A stretch of DNA of 64,000 nt, from NCBI RefSeq assembly GCF_028453695.1, contig NC_135777.1, positions 10,591,714-10,655,713 of the forward strand. The letters run 5' to 3'. The first letter of the stretch is position 1. Every line of letters begins with the position of its first letter. This document shows, piece after piece, positions 14,179-26,882 of this stretch. This DNA comes from Augochlora pura (lineage: Eukaryota; Arthropoda; Insecta; Hymenoptera; Halictidae). The notes beneath the pieces are model-generated. The model was not told where the DNA came from. It saw nothing but the letters and a program-made list of their open reading frames with translations, and made no database searches. The position numbers and the translations under genes were made by a program.

Positions 14179-14295
14179 TGATCGCAGCTAGTAATCGATT
14201 ATTGGTCGAAGACGGTGTCAAATATCTCAACATTACGATCCGCTGTTAATATTCTACACCATCTTCGACCAATAACCGATTACTAGCTGCGATCA
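14179..14295. repeat. Foldback element with 40-bp inverted arms
   Basis: Arms 14179-14218 and 14256-14295 are reverse complements with two mismatches in 40, separated by a 37-base loop. It probably represents a small MITE or the joined ends of a deleted transposon. Confidence 0.75.
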
Positions 14296-15352
14296 TATGA
14301 GGGACAGCAGACGTAGTTTCGTTCGTCCCGAGCTTTGTTCTCTTTCTCGTCGCGAGTCGCGAGGCTCGAATGACCATGTCTTGTCTATGGTAAAAGATCA
14401 TTTTCGATTCCGAGTTCGCAACAGTCAGCGAAACATTATTACAGTTTCTTTCCATAAAGACTATCAGTAATTTCGAAATCTCATAAAACATAACCCATAG
14501 TATAGATTGACATAATTCGCGTAAAGTAACGTGTATATAATATTGTTTGTATGTCTATAAAATTTAATTTTTTTTAAACAGATTTTTGTCAAGTTAGCCA
14601 TGAAGAGAACATGTATTGTGCAATGAAATCTGCCAATTTAGGAGCTACAAGAATATTCTGAGTATATAAAATATTCACAAGAGTTTTTTGCATCAAAAAT
14701 ACAATTTATTTATGATTTCAAATGTAGGAAACAGATGATTTTTACCGCCTGTACCACAATATACAATGTATGTAATATTCGGTAAAAATCATTTGTTAAT
14801 TTTGTTGATAAAATCAACTGTTAATAATGTAGCTAACAGTTTGAGCATTTTGTTGGCTTTGTACCGACCCTAAACAGAGCTTCATGAAAAATGATGGTAC
14901 TTCATGGTTTTCATTTGTTTATATATAGAGCCAATGTCGTAAAAAATGTATAATTAAATTTGTTACTGGAGTAACTAACATAGTGTAAAAACTGGGTGCA
15001 AAAGCAAAAGAAAACTTTTTCCAACTGTAAATAAAACTGAAAGAAAAGAGGACATAATCAATCCAAAAACGATTGGGGTCAACAAAGCCCAATAACAGCT
15101 ATAACGCATGAATACAATTGCATACATTGATACACCCAAAAGAAGTGACCAATAATAAGAAAGAAGCAAAAGAAGAACTATTTCAAGAGCTTATAGAGCT
15201 TATTAGAGAGAAGAATCTAGTAAAAGTATTTTTTAAAGCATTCGAGAAAACGATTATATTATTAGTGGAATGAAAATGGTTAATACCAATAGTTTCAGAT
15301 ACAAGTAAATAATGGTAAGAATAGAATACTATTTATGTATATACCACTGCTT

Positions 15353-15469
15353 CATTATAGTATTCAAGGGAATGATTTAGCGGATTTGATGACTAAGGAG
15401 GCAGCTCAGAAATTTTACAATGACGAGTTGGGGGTGCTATTTAGTGACTTTAGATTACTTTTTAACTAA
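15353..15469 (+). pseudogene. RNase H fragment of a non-LTR retrotransposon
   Basis: The frame reads HYSIQGNDLADLMTKEAAQK and on to a stop at 15467-15469. This matches the conserved end of LINE-encoded RNase H domains (H-x-G-I-x-G-N-E-x-A-D-x-x-A-K-x-A), with the catalytic-region GND/AD motif still visible. Flanking frames are broken, so this is a relic. Possible related LINE sequence runs on to about 15900. Confidence 0.6.
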
Positions 15470-16891
15470 AGAATATAGAAAGAACACTGGAAACAGAATT
15501 AAAATACAAGGGAGTCTCTTGTTTGACTGGGCACCATTAGTAACTCTCAATGTGAACGCTCGTATTCTATTCAGGATATTGATCATATTACTGTAATGTA
15601 AAACAGTAGGGATGTTCGCGCCAACTTAGGGGGTAAGAGAAGCATGCAGCAATAGGTTCTATTACTATATATGGCAATGTTTTCTGTGAAATAATGAAAG
15701 AAGTAGAATGGTCGACTCCCGTTGGTGCTTACCAAATAATAGCTTGCCGCGATACAAAAGCCATGGCAATATTAATAGAATTTTGAAGAAGAAACGATAC
15801 AAGACTTAAAGAGTACTAAGTACATATAAGAACAAAAATGTTAAGTGTAGGTTAAGTCTAAACATATAAGAATGTACATAGATAACTTTAGGTTCATTTA
15901 AATTAAGTTGAAGTATAATTTTTGGTATCGAAGTGTATGTTCCAAGACATTTATATATAGCTTAAGATCATTTTATGATCTTTATGTAAATGAAGACTAT
16001 GATATAAAAAGATTTATTTTACTCCACAAGAGGCGCCACAATCGTCGGCGCATGCACATTGCAGGACCGCTTAAAGCCATTGTAGCAAAATTAGACAAGA
16101 AAAAAATAAACCTCAAGCACAGAACTATTCAGAAAAACCTGCCGTATCGATATAGTATAAGTATACGAATCAACAACAACTAAAAAGATTAACAGTTAAC
16201 ATAATAGTTAAACAAATTTCCAAGATCAACTAATTATGTTTTGCAGTGTTGTCATATTTTTATATACGATATCGACACAAATATGGAATTGTACAGTTGC
16301 TACAGACCTTCAGTTTAGTTTTGTATACCCCAATTATGTCCTAATTAATGTCTTTGGGTGACCCTGTGTTGTGTTTATATAGGCGATAGTGGCACCACTT
16401 GTGCAGTAGCAAAACTTTCAAACTGTTAATCAAATTTTTTTTGTTGGTAATATTGTCTAATAGTTTCAGCGTTTTATTATGTTAAGGCGTTAAATTTATA
16501 TTTGAATAAGTTTAATTTCGTGGTACCACCCACAGATTCCTAAATCCTCAGAATGACCTCCTATCAATAACTTTGACAAATTTATATTACAAATCTAGGC
16601 AAGTGATGGTTCACGACTCGTGAACTATCAACGATTGAATCATTACCGCAATCCGATTACGTGACTAAAGAGTAAAGTAGAGGAAGTGGCAATTCAAGTA
16701 TTGGCAGCTCGTAAACGACCAGTTGTCCAGGTCAGTTATATTATATTGTATGTTGTGGAAAATAGTTGCAGTCAATTAACAGAAAAGATTCCCATATTGT
16801 TATACCATGTAATTATTCTATATAATGTCCGAACGATTCTCTTCTAATCTAGCCTAAAGGAAATCAAGTAACTCACCATAAGAGTATGATT

Positions 16892-19800
16892 TTATGATGA
16901 AATGTCAACATCACTTGTTAAAGAATCGAGTAGCGAAGCTTTGTTATCTTCCATTTCTAGGGGATTTGAAGCGTAAAGAGTGTTTGTTGATGCGTTGCAC
17001 GCCGTACTGGTTTGAGGCGATGTCGCATCCAGGAACATGTCGTCGTCAAAATCTAGTAAGTTTTGCGTTGGATTATATGCCATCAGTTCTCCCCCGACTG
17101 ATCCGTTAACATTGTCTACGACTGCAACATAAATATCGTTTTGTAAAATTAAGTAAAACTATTTACTGTTTGTATCCAAGTTAAGAACTGGGGCTTTTAC
17201 GGTTAGCATGATCGTCATCTTCTCTCTCAGCATGTGGGTTCAATTCTGGATTTACAGGCATACTAAACGACATCGGGTCATCTGCACCAAATAACTGCAA
17301 ATAGACATAATTAATTCAAACATAAGTAAATAGAATTCTTCTAATAAAAGTATAGTTTCAGGTAAACAATAAATTACTTACACCAAGTAATGTATTTGCA
17401 TCAATACTATAACCTTCACCTCGTAAAATATCACGTAGATTGTCCAAATCTGTCTGCATTGATTCGAGATGATTATCCATATCCTCCCTATAGACAATTG
17501 TTTAAGATGGATCAAACATGCTTAAATATACTACAAGGTTACACAAATATATCCATATTTTAATGGATGAACAAGAAATATGTTGATAGCCTTTTCCTGA
17601 AAAGTACAATCTTTCTATTTGGTAAAACGATAGCATAAGCAGTTCTTTATCATTTTTGTTCTATTTTGAAGAGTATTATTTATGAATACTGCTTGCGAAA
17701 TCATTTTATTGGAGATGTTTTGTGCACAAAATAAAGTTTCCATAAGTTAAAAATATTATATGTTGCATGGGATTGAAATTATTCAAACTAAATTTCGACA
17801 AGATGTAACATGTATACATGAAGAATCTGACACAATTTCATTAACCTAACAGAAAAATTGTTGTGAAATTAAAAAATGTATATAATTTGTAATTTCTTTT
17901 TAATCGAAAAAAAACTGAGTATTAGATTTTTTAAATGAAACATACTAAACTATTGTAAAACAACTATGAAATATACAAGAGACAACATAAGATACCTAGA
18001 TCAAAGTCAAACATTTAGACAATTCTATGAAAAACTGTCCTGCATTATTGTTAGTAGTGTGTGCACTGTCAAATTAGAATAAACTCATGGTTGGTTGAAT
18101 GTTAAAAATGATAGAAATATTAGTTGGCTCCCACCTCTTTGGATTAAGAATTTCCGTTAAATATATGGGAAATTCCCTGGACTCAACTTTCTTTAACCAT
18201 GGGTTTCTTGGAACTTACATTGATCCGAACCTGTAAGCAGCATCAGGCACGCCATTGACGCAGCTCAAAGATAATTGAGTACTTGTGCCTGCTCCATTAG
18301 AGTTGGCATTTTCTTTTTCCAGAGATTTTTTAACATTGTTTGCGCGTGTACCTCTCTGGTTGCCTTGCCTGGCAATTTCATCAACGTCATTGAGCTGATC
18401 AAATGTGTTATCATTTTCATTGAGTTTTAAATTTTCATTATCCTCGCTATGCTCTACAATCTCGACGTTATCCGCATTCTCGTCAGTCTCTTCGTTGATA
18501 ATTTCTGGTACTATCAGAATGTCCTCTAGTTTCATAAAATTGGAGTCGTTCTCCTGAACATCTTCTTCCATATCCCCAGTAGTTTCCAAATCAAGGTCAG
18601 ATGATTCTGCTTCGGTTCCTTTATTCAGATTAGCTACCATAGCTGTGAGTTTCGAACTACGTACAGTCGCAACAGGCACTGGTTTATGTACTGTTCTATT
18701 TTCCAACATAGCGACGGGCACTGGTGATTCTTCCAGTGGGATTTCAAGCATATGTGTTTCTTCCCTAAAATAGTTAAATAAGATGTGTTGCCATTCTTGA
18801 TCATCTTCGGATAGTTTTCTGTAGCCATAATCTGCTTTTTAATAGGCCTTATTTATTTCAAAAGCTGTAATTGTGCTTTTGAATGATTCTTGACTACTAT
18901 TCTGATTGATAGAAGTATTGCAAGAGCATACATATAAATATCTAAAGTATAATTGAAAAACATGCTCTCTAAAAATACAGTAAAATTATAACTCTTCAGA
19001 TACTATTCGACTTCTAATATATAATATTAAAATGTCTACATCTATGTGCACAACGTATAAAGTAGAATAGAAAAGGAGAAAACAGGCTTCCAGTAAAATA
19101 GTGAACAGATACTAAATAAAGACAAACAAGCTGAAGAAAATGAAAGAATATTGTTTAATTCTACTTTGACAATTAGTCATCATTATATCGTTCTTGGTCT
19201 TTCTAGGTTGATAGATTGATAGTTGATTTTACACAGATTGGACTGTCACATTTCATGCATACATATTTAGATGAAGAACAATATTAAACAGATAGATTGA
19301 CATTTAAAACTGCATTAGTGCTTAGTGTATCAACAAATGTGTTCAGAGGCATAAGTAAAGTGTAAACCATAAAGTATCGGCAATGATATAAGTAAAAAAT
19401 CATAGAGACAACTCAACCAAGGATTAACAAGAATTCTCTTATGAACACAAAAATTTAGAAACAAATATTTTTATTTATGGTTAATTTAGTTCATCAAATT
19501 ATATCGATACAATAAAACTAGAAATGCCAATATTTTAAAAGCAACTACTGCAACTTGGGAAAGAGTAGCAAATTAAGAGAAAATAATTTCAATGTAATTC
19601 GAATTGGACAATGCTTCTAATACAGGTATTATCGCAATGTTGTCGAGCGTTCATGCATAATAATAGAACAAAACAAAATTGCGATACTATTCAAAATTAA
19701 ACCCAACACCAAATAACGACAAGAGAAAAATGTTAACCTCGGTTCTTCTCCATTTTCCGTTGATGGGATCAAAATTTTGACGGGCACCTTGTTTTTCCTC

Positions 19801-22800
19801 CTGGTAATATTTAAATTGTGGTGATATGAGTGTCACTGGGAATTAATTAACGTTACGAGCAATATAAAATAATTTTATACATGAAAATTTCCTGTTTTCT
19901 GGTTTGAATAAATATAATCTATAATTAGTTCTGCCACAATATGGTATAAAATTCCAACAATTTATGCCCCTGTGTCTTCCATAAGAGTACATAAAGCAAA
20001 ACTTTTCATTTTAATCAGTTAATTGTTCAAAATTTCATGCATCAAAAGTATATTGGAACATATAAATAAGAGTTTGTTATAATTTGTTTCTTTTAACACT
20101 TTCCAAACTTCAATAAAAAATAATCATAAACGAAAACGTACAAATGATACTAAATAGGGTGATAGATGTTCATATTTTGTTATGTCCACTGTGCAAAACT
20201 CCATCTTATTATAATATTAAAATTGAAAGATTGTACATGACTCAGTTGTATACATATAATATATGTACATGTGTTCACATATACAGGGTGGGGCAAATAA
20301 AGTGTTACAAAGCAATATCTCCATTATCGTTAATGATATGCGGAAATGCTTGAGGGACAAATTGTTTGGTTCGAAGGGGCACATGTTGTTGTGGAAATTG
20401 TTTTTTTTTAAAGGTCATATTTTTTGAGATTTCAAGGTCATCGATGTTTTTTCAAATAGAACTATGTATTTTTTTTCGATGACATTATTACCGATTTTAA
20501 GACGACTCCAGCGACCTATAACTCAAGGTTATTCTAGCCGCACAAAGTATGAAAATAGTTGAAAAAGCGAGAAATAGCGCAATAATCACTTTCACAGGAT
20601 CCACTAACCTTGGTTTGGTTCTACCTGCAGAACATGCTCGAAATGTTGTTCGTTCGTGTTTTGTTGAGTCGTTCACCTCACACAACATAAACATATTACT
20701 TAGTTACGCATTACCTTCTAATATGAATACGTCGGATTGCGAAAATAAACGATTTTTAAGAAGCTTTTGATATGTTCATGGTGCTGGGGAAGTGCCGTAA
20801 AAACTACAGGAACGCCCAAGATTTGTACGCGGCTCGTTATGCCTATAGACTACAAAAGTCACACGTGGCTTTTAAGCGATTAGTTGACCGTTTTTGTCGC
20901 TTCGGTACAATGAAACAAACACGCGTCAAACGTCAACCGACTATTATTGAAAATAATGCGCCTGCTATCTTAGCTTTAGTTGCACTAAATCCACATGTAA
21001 GCAGCAGGCAAATAAAAACAGAGAGTGGAATCAGTCAGCGATCTGTCCTAAGAATCTTGCATCAACACAAATTCCATTTTTATTGTATGTCATTACATCA
21101 GGATTTGTATGACAATCATTTCGTAAATCGCGTCAATTTTTGTAATTGGATTCGTACAAAAATGCGCACAAATGTCTCATTTTTGAGTCATGTGCTTTTT
21201 TTCTGACGAATCTACTTTCACTAATACGGGAAATTTGAATAGGCATAATATGCATTATAGGGCAAATGAAATTCCTCGATGAATGAGAACTGTGTCACTT
21301 CATACTTTGCGCGGCTAGAATGACCTTGAGTTATAGGTCGCTGGATTCGTCTTAAAATCGGTAATAATGTCATCGAAAAAAAATACATAGTTCTATTTGA
21401 AAAAACATCGATGACCTTGAAATCTCAAAAAATATGACCTTTAAAAAAAAAACAATTTCCACCACGACATGTACCCCTTCAAACCAAACAATTTGTTCCT
21501 CAAGCATTTCCGCGTATTATTAACGATAATGGAGATATTGCTTTGTAACACTTTATTTGCCCCACCCTGAATACATATCTATATAGGCGTATATGTAGAT
21601 ATGCATATATAATAAATATATACACATATATTACTTGGCTTGACTTACTTTTTTTTACCCTTCATTCCCCGTTTTTTTCGAGCATCAATCTCTTGCGGAT
21701 TGACCAGCTGTACGTCATCATGTAACTGCACAGAATCATCAACTAAGTGAATAGTTTCCATATTGTTTTCGTCTATTATTGACGCAGAATTGTGTTCTGG
21801 GCTTTGAATCGCTGGATTCGAATCTCCTTCTAACATCCTGAATGACGAAAATTCATATGTAACTTAAATGGTGAATAAAATATTCCATACTACAACACTG
21901 CATCAACATACTCTGCAACTATATACTCTGAGTCTAAATCTGGTTCGGATGCATCAAGCTCGTGAATTACAGGCCCTGTAGGCGATGCTTGTGCCTGGAA
22001 ATATAGAGACATATCTTGACACAGTAGTTAGATGACTGACTTATAATTGGTTGGAATTGTATTACTACCTTCGACAATTTGCTTTGTTTACGTTGACGGT
22101 TGGAGTCATCTATCATTAACGGATACCTCCTTTTAACAGAGAGACCACCACTCCGCGATGGTTGTACTAAAGTCACTAAAAAATGTATGAGTTTATTGAC
22201 AATTTGCTGCTGCTTCAGGTGCTTTTGCCTGAGCATTGCTAGCTCCCGCCACAAGGCTTCATTCTCTCTTTTCATAGCTCCAAGTCTAGAGTCTAAATGT
22301 TCTTGACGACCTCTCATACTTCTGACTTCTGTTAACATTTTATTCATTAATTCTGGCTTAATGGGTGTAAGTGAGGGGTCTTGTCCTTTACTGGATGCAA
22401 TCTAAACAAGTGACAGTAGAACATTGAAAAATGGTCAAATGGAATAAGAAGGATATACCTACTTTTCTTTTAATATGTTCTACAAGATATGGGTGTCCTT
22501 TGCAAAAGAATTGATGCGCAAACTCCATTTCATCTCTATCACATTTTAAACCACCTAATTCGACAGAAACCTTCTTGTGGAAGCCATCTAAAATAAACGT
22601 GTGAAAATTTCATGCAATATAAAACAAGATTTATAATAATGTTGCTTTTTTGTTGTTACTTACACATATTTAATTGACGAACAAAACTAGCCATATTATT
22701 ATGTTTGTAATAATGTGGCAATAATTCTCTGGCAAATTGTGCCTGGTTTCTAATGAAGAAGCTTCTCCCATTCTAAAAAGGAGCAACGAAGTTTCAGTAT

Positions 22801-23414
22801 TGAATTAAATTAAATTTTCAGAAAGAACAAAAAATAAAAACATCCAAAAATACAATTACATAAAATTAAAAATTTATTGGTTGTGTTCATTGAAGATTAT
22901 TGATTAAAGCGTTGTTAAAGTTTTTTCCAAAATAATAAAAAAAGAACAAGGAGGCTGATGGTCGTTAAAATAATATAATTTATTATAAGTGTATGTATAT
23001 ATATATATATCTATATGTTTATACATATATATAAATATATATATAGATAGCTGATGGCGCAACTAAGTACAGAATAAATTACACCGACAGTGTGTACGCA
23101 AAATATAGGTTGTGTACGTAAAAATGTGTACCACGGGGGTCAACGTTTCTCATACGTTTCCGTCGTTTACTTACGCGACATTAACATTATACAGGAACTT
23201 ATTCTGATAGCAAAAAAGGTAAACTAATCGATGATCGGTATAACTTATGGCATGCCGAATGCGTATAACGTAAATGAATTTGGAAGAAACAACAAAATAA
23301 GATACTCACGGGTGACCAACAAATAAGGTCGTCGGTTTCGGGATCTTCAACCAACTTCCAAAGTTTGGCAAGGAATGCCGGTACAGTAGTACCTAATTCC
23401 GGGATCGTGTGCAT
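16892..23414 (-). CDS. Hsf: Heat shock factor (HSF)
   Basis: Stress-responsive transcription factor that trimerises and binds heat shock elements in the nucleus. Exons in order: 23310-23414, 22664-22772, 22463-22587, 22069-22401, 21912-21994, 21649-21837, 19738-19800, 18219-18764, 17382-17487, 17201-17294, 16892-17121; 660 aa, all phases consistent. DNA-binding domain, residues about 10-113: VPAFLAKLWKLVEDPETDDL, NGRSFFIRNQAQFARELLPH and MASFVRQLNMYGFHKK. HR-A/B coiled coil, about residues 130-195, hydrophobic heptads. Basic patches KRRYP/RQRKQSK and KKRGMKGKKKRKNK may be NLSs. HR-C-like heptads near the C-terminus (LESMQTDLDNLRDILRGEGY). The middle is acidic, typical of activation or regulatory regions. 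The small in-phase exons 21649-21837, 19738-19800 and 17201-17294 are plausible sites of alternative splicing. One intron carries a mariner-like element. Confidence 0.95.
20284..21569. mobile_element. Mariner/IS630-type element with 268-bp inverted repeats in HSF intron
   Basis: Begins CAGGGTGGGGCAAATAAAG and ends with its reverse complement. The inverted repeats run about 20284-20551 and 21302-21569 and are nearly identical along their whole length, unusually long for this superfamily and implying a fairly young insertion. The inside encodes a broken transposase. Flanking bases do not show a perfect TA duplication (TA on the left, AA on the right). It lies in the intron between HSF exons 21649-21837 and 19738-19800. 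Confidence 0.85.
20772..21290 (+). pseudogene. Broken mariner-like transposase
   Basis: The frame from 20772 gives the N-terminal helix-turn-helix half of an IS630/Tc1-type transposase (SSRQIKTESGISQRSVLRIL; SLHQDLYDNHFVNRVNFCNW). It stops at 21204-21206. One base out of frame, past a run of seven T, the sequence continues DESTFTNTGNLNRHNMHY, the region of the first catalytic Asp. A homopolymer frameshift therefore inactivates it, and the rest of the DDE/D domain is deleted, with the right inverted repeat beginning soon after. Confidence 0.75.
22985..23050. repeat. (TA)n-rich microsatellite
   Basis: Imperfect TA/TATG dinucleotide array inside the HSF intron following the first coding exon. 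Confidence 0.7.
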
Positions 23415-23971
23415 CGCGGTGTCAACGGTTTTTCCTCAGTTCTACAATAATTCTTTAGCTTTCTCGACAAACAGACCACGAGAAAAATCTTCACATCTCA
23501 CGACAATGGCTGATCGCTGACGATGTTATTCTGCTAGTAGCACTGACAGGTGGGGTGAGGCGGGGAATGGTTTTAATCACGGTTTTAATGGAAGAGAAGC
23601 AAGCTTTCCATTTCGAGTCATAACGCGACTGTCGTCAGCGTTGGACACCCATGATTGGTTCATTCTTCGAGAATCACGTCGTCGACCAATAACTAACGAA
23701 TGGCATCGATTTTTCAAGTTTCCATGAAAACTGAATGTAAGGTTTAATTCGAGTTTAACACTCTGTATCAGAAAGGAGACTATGAACACTAAAAATTCCT
23801 ACAATCTATGACCAAAATAAAACTATGTGTCAGAAAATTTAATTATCCTAGTCTGCTAGTACTGTGGTAGAAAGCAATGTGCTTCGGCAATAAGACAATG
23901 TTGTTTGAATTTTTAAATTAGTTGAAAGATTTATTATTTATTGTGCTCTAAATGATAAGCATCGTTTCAGT
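23415..23971. promoter_or_regulatory. Divergent HSF/BCS1 promoter region
   Basis: 557 bp between the start codons of two genes transcribed in opposite directions; it must hold both 5' UTRs and promoters. At 23665-23674 lies CTTCGAGAAT, a two-unit nTTCnnGAAn match to a heat shock element. A third 5-bp unit is not in register, so HSF autoregulation is only a suggestion. Confidence 0.5.
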
Positions 23972-25799
23972 ATGACTATAATAGAATATATACAAACGTT
24001 GTCTGACAATCCTTACTTCGGAGCAGGCTTTGGCCTCTTCGGGCTAGGAGCCGGGGCAGCTATGTTGCGCAAAGGAATGCAAGCGGGAATGATATTCTTT
24101 AGGTAATGTTTCATTAATAATTACATTTTGATGAATGATGTTTTTTGGGATGAACTTCTCTAATTCTATCGCTTTTTAATATAGGCGACATTACATGATC
24201 ACTTTGGAGGTTCCATGTCGAGATAAAAGTTACCAGTGGTTGTTACAATGGATCACGTACAAGGGTGCCAGAAACACGCAACACCTGTCGGTTGAGACAA
24301 GTTTCGAGCAGAGAGAAACAGGTCACATAAAAACTAAATATGATTTCATACCAAGTATCGGAACTCATTTTATTAGGTTAGAAATAAGAGTACTTACTGT
24401 TCTGATATTTCATTTCACAATAAAAAGTATGAGTATTGTTGCCCACTTCTTTAAAGATCACTTATAGTAAAATATTTATAATATATCTTTAAAATTAACA
24501 GGTACCAAGGGAATTGGATAAAAGTAGAAAGAACAAGAGAACAGCAGACATTGGATATACAAATGGGCATACCATGGGAAACTGTACAATTGACAGCAAT
24601 TGGGAGAGACAGAAATATATATTTCAATATTTTGGAAGAAGGTATAATTTCTTGTATACCTATAGTTATGACTCAATGTTGTTTAAAAAAATTATATCAA
24701 TTATAGCAAGACAAATGGCTTTAAAACAACATGAAGGCAAAACAATAATGTATACTGCAATGGGAAACGAGTGGAGGCAATTTGGACATCCAAGGAAACA
24801 GAGACCAATAGATTCGGTTGTGCTAGATGTTGGTATTGCAGAAAGAATACTGACAGATTGTCGAGAATTCATAAACAATTCTGCATGGTATAGTGATCGT
24901 GGTATGTAACAAATGATAGACTGAGTTAATGAGAAAAGTAATACTCCATTATTTTAAAAGGTATTCCGTATCGGCGAGGATATTTATTGCACGGCCCACC
25001 TGGTTGTGGTAAATCGTCATTCATTACAGCACTAGCAGCAGAATTAGAACGTGGTATTTGCGTCCTAAATCTGTCGGAACGCGGTTTAACAGATGATCGA
25101 TTAAATCATCTGTTAGCTATGGCTCCACAACAAAGTATTATACTATTAGAAGATATTGATGCTGCTTTTGCCAGTAGAGAAGAGAGTAAAGAAGGTAGGG
25201 TTTAAACCTAAACAGTCATGAGTATTTTTACTTAATTACACAATCTAACACTAACAATAAGTTAGCATTAATATAAAATATAGATGTTTCTTGATATATT
25301 TTGTCAATGCAATTTCATTCTAGTTAAAGCTGCATACGATGGATTGAATAGAGTAACGTTTAGTGGTTTATTAAATTGTTTGGATGGTGTTGCTTCTACA
25401 GAGGCCAGAATTTTGTTTATGACCACCAACTACTTGGAAAGATTAGACCCTGCATTAGTTAGGCCAGGACGAGTGGATGTAAAAGAGTACATAGGTACAA
25501 GTATAAAACAAAACTATTGTTTCATTTAAATAGGATGAAAATTCACTAGTTGTAATGTCTACTCAACCGTATATTTGTTTCTAGGTTGGTGTAGCACTAC
25601 TCAAGTAGAGCAAATGTTTTTAAGATTTTATAAAAATAATGTGAGCGAGGCGAACAAACTTGCTACAAAATTTGCCGAAGGCGTACTATCGTATAAGAAG
25701 AACGTAAGTCCTGCACAACTTCAGGGATTTTTCATGTTTTATAAAAATAATCCAGACGATGTGTTAAAGAATGTTCCACATATATGGGAACTTACGTGA
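23972..25799 (+). CDS. Bcs1: Mitochondrial chaperone BCS1 (AAA ATPase)
   Basis: Inner-membrane AAA protein that moves the folded Rieske Fe-S protein across the membrane to complete respiratory complex III. Exons 23972-24102, 24185-24376, 24502-24641, 24707-24901, 24961-25194, 25324-25494 and 25585-25799 give 425 aa, close to the roughly 419 aa of human BCS1L. Seen: a single N-terminal membrane segment (about residues 15-40, glycine-rich) followed by basic residues (LRKGMQAGMIFFRRHYM), as in the internal BCS1 targeting signal; the BCS1-specific middle domain; Walker A GPPGCGKSS (about 231-239); Walker B IILLEDID (about 279-286); and sensor MTTNYLERLDPALVRPGR. No lesions. AATAAA at 26078-26083 is a likely polyadenylation signal. 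It is divergent from HSF. Confidence 0.96.
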
Positions 25800-26077
25800 T
25801 ATGATTGTACAATGTGTACAATTGATTGATAGTGTACAGTACAATGATTACCACTATGATGACATAAGTGTTATTAGGATTTGAATTCTGCATGAAACTG
25901 GGAAACAAACTAGGTAGAAAATATGTTCACTGGTTGTATTCTATATACAAAGGCTGAGAAAGAAGAATGGCGGAATTTACAGATCACTTAAAACCAAATA
26001 TTTGCATTGGTAATGCCATTTACGCATATGTTTTCAGTCATGATATTTCAGATTTTCGATTTCTACAATATAAACGT

Positions 26078-26083
26078 AATAAA
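26078..26083 (+). terminator. Likely BCS1 polyadenylation signal
   Basis: Canonical AATAAA 279 bp after the BCS1 stop codon, followed by T/GT-rich sequence. Confidence 0.45.
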
Positions 26084-26442
26084 GATTTCATACAAAATTT
26101 GTTGGTTTCACATTGTTCACTTTAATTATCACGTTACTATTGACAATATATTTTGACGGCGACGATCCGAAGACAAAATACATGATAGCAAAATAAACGT
26201 ATAATTTTTTTTATTCTCGATAATATATATCCTTGACTGCATATATTTACATCTGTGTATGTATGTACATAATGTTAACGTGTTTTCTCACGTTCGTTTA
26301 AATTCATTTAAATTTGTTTAAATCGACGTGTTTTGCTTTAATAAAACGGTAAAATAAAGTTATACTTTATTCCATAAACAATTTATCTGTCGAACTACGT
26401 TGTTGTAGCGTAATTTGAATTCATAAAAAATATATATTAATT

Positions 26443-26882
26443 AACGGTGTCGGGTACCTCAAATTTCGGATCAGGTTGGATGATTCGGTCCCCGAAAGTT
26501 AATGAAGTTCGGTACCCGAAATTGAAGTTGAGTCGAGTCGGGATCCTGGAAGTTTATAAAAATTGAGTACCCGAAAAAGAAGTCGAATCGAGATACCGAA
26601 AAATTGTAATGTCCTTATATCTGAATCTCAATTTTCTGTATAAATTTTCAAATTTGCACAGACTATTGTACTCTACTATAACGAACTGTAATGTTATATG
26701 AAATATAACTGTAATGAACTATGAAATACCCACTGTAATGAAATATGAAATAAAGAAAATGAAGTAGCTCACGATAGAGAATGTAAATATTTTACTTTCA
26801 AATTGGCATGTAGAAAATACAATTGATTTCAGGATCTCGATCCGACCCGACTTTTCTTTCGGGTACTCGCATATCCCTAATA
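26443..26882. repeat. GGTACCCGAAA-type dispersed repeat, copy 1
   Basis: Left part carries many GGTACCCGAA/TTCGGGTACC words in both orientations, the centre (about 26600-26800) is AT-rich, and the right end again has GACCCGAC...TTTCGGGTACT. The same layout occurs at 49720-50045, which marks this as an interspersed repeat. No coding capacity. Confidence 0.6.

Larger units (their letters stand above)
13010..16891. other. Transposon-debris region without a host gene
   Basis: AT-rich stretch holding the relics listed separately. A sequence near 13228 starting CAGTAATGTCTCACTTAA resembles one end of a pogo/mariner-type repeat, but no matching second end was found. A 91-codon basic frame at 15908-16183 is not recognised. 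The last few hundred bases should be the 3' UTR of the heat shock factor gene. Confidence 0.4.
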
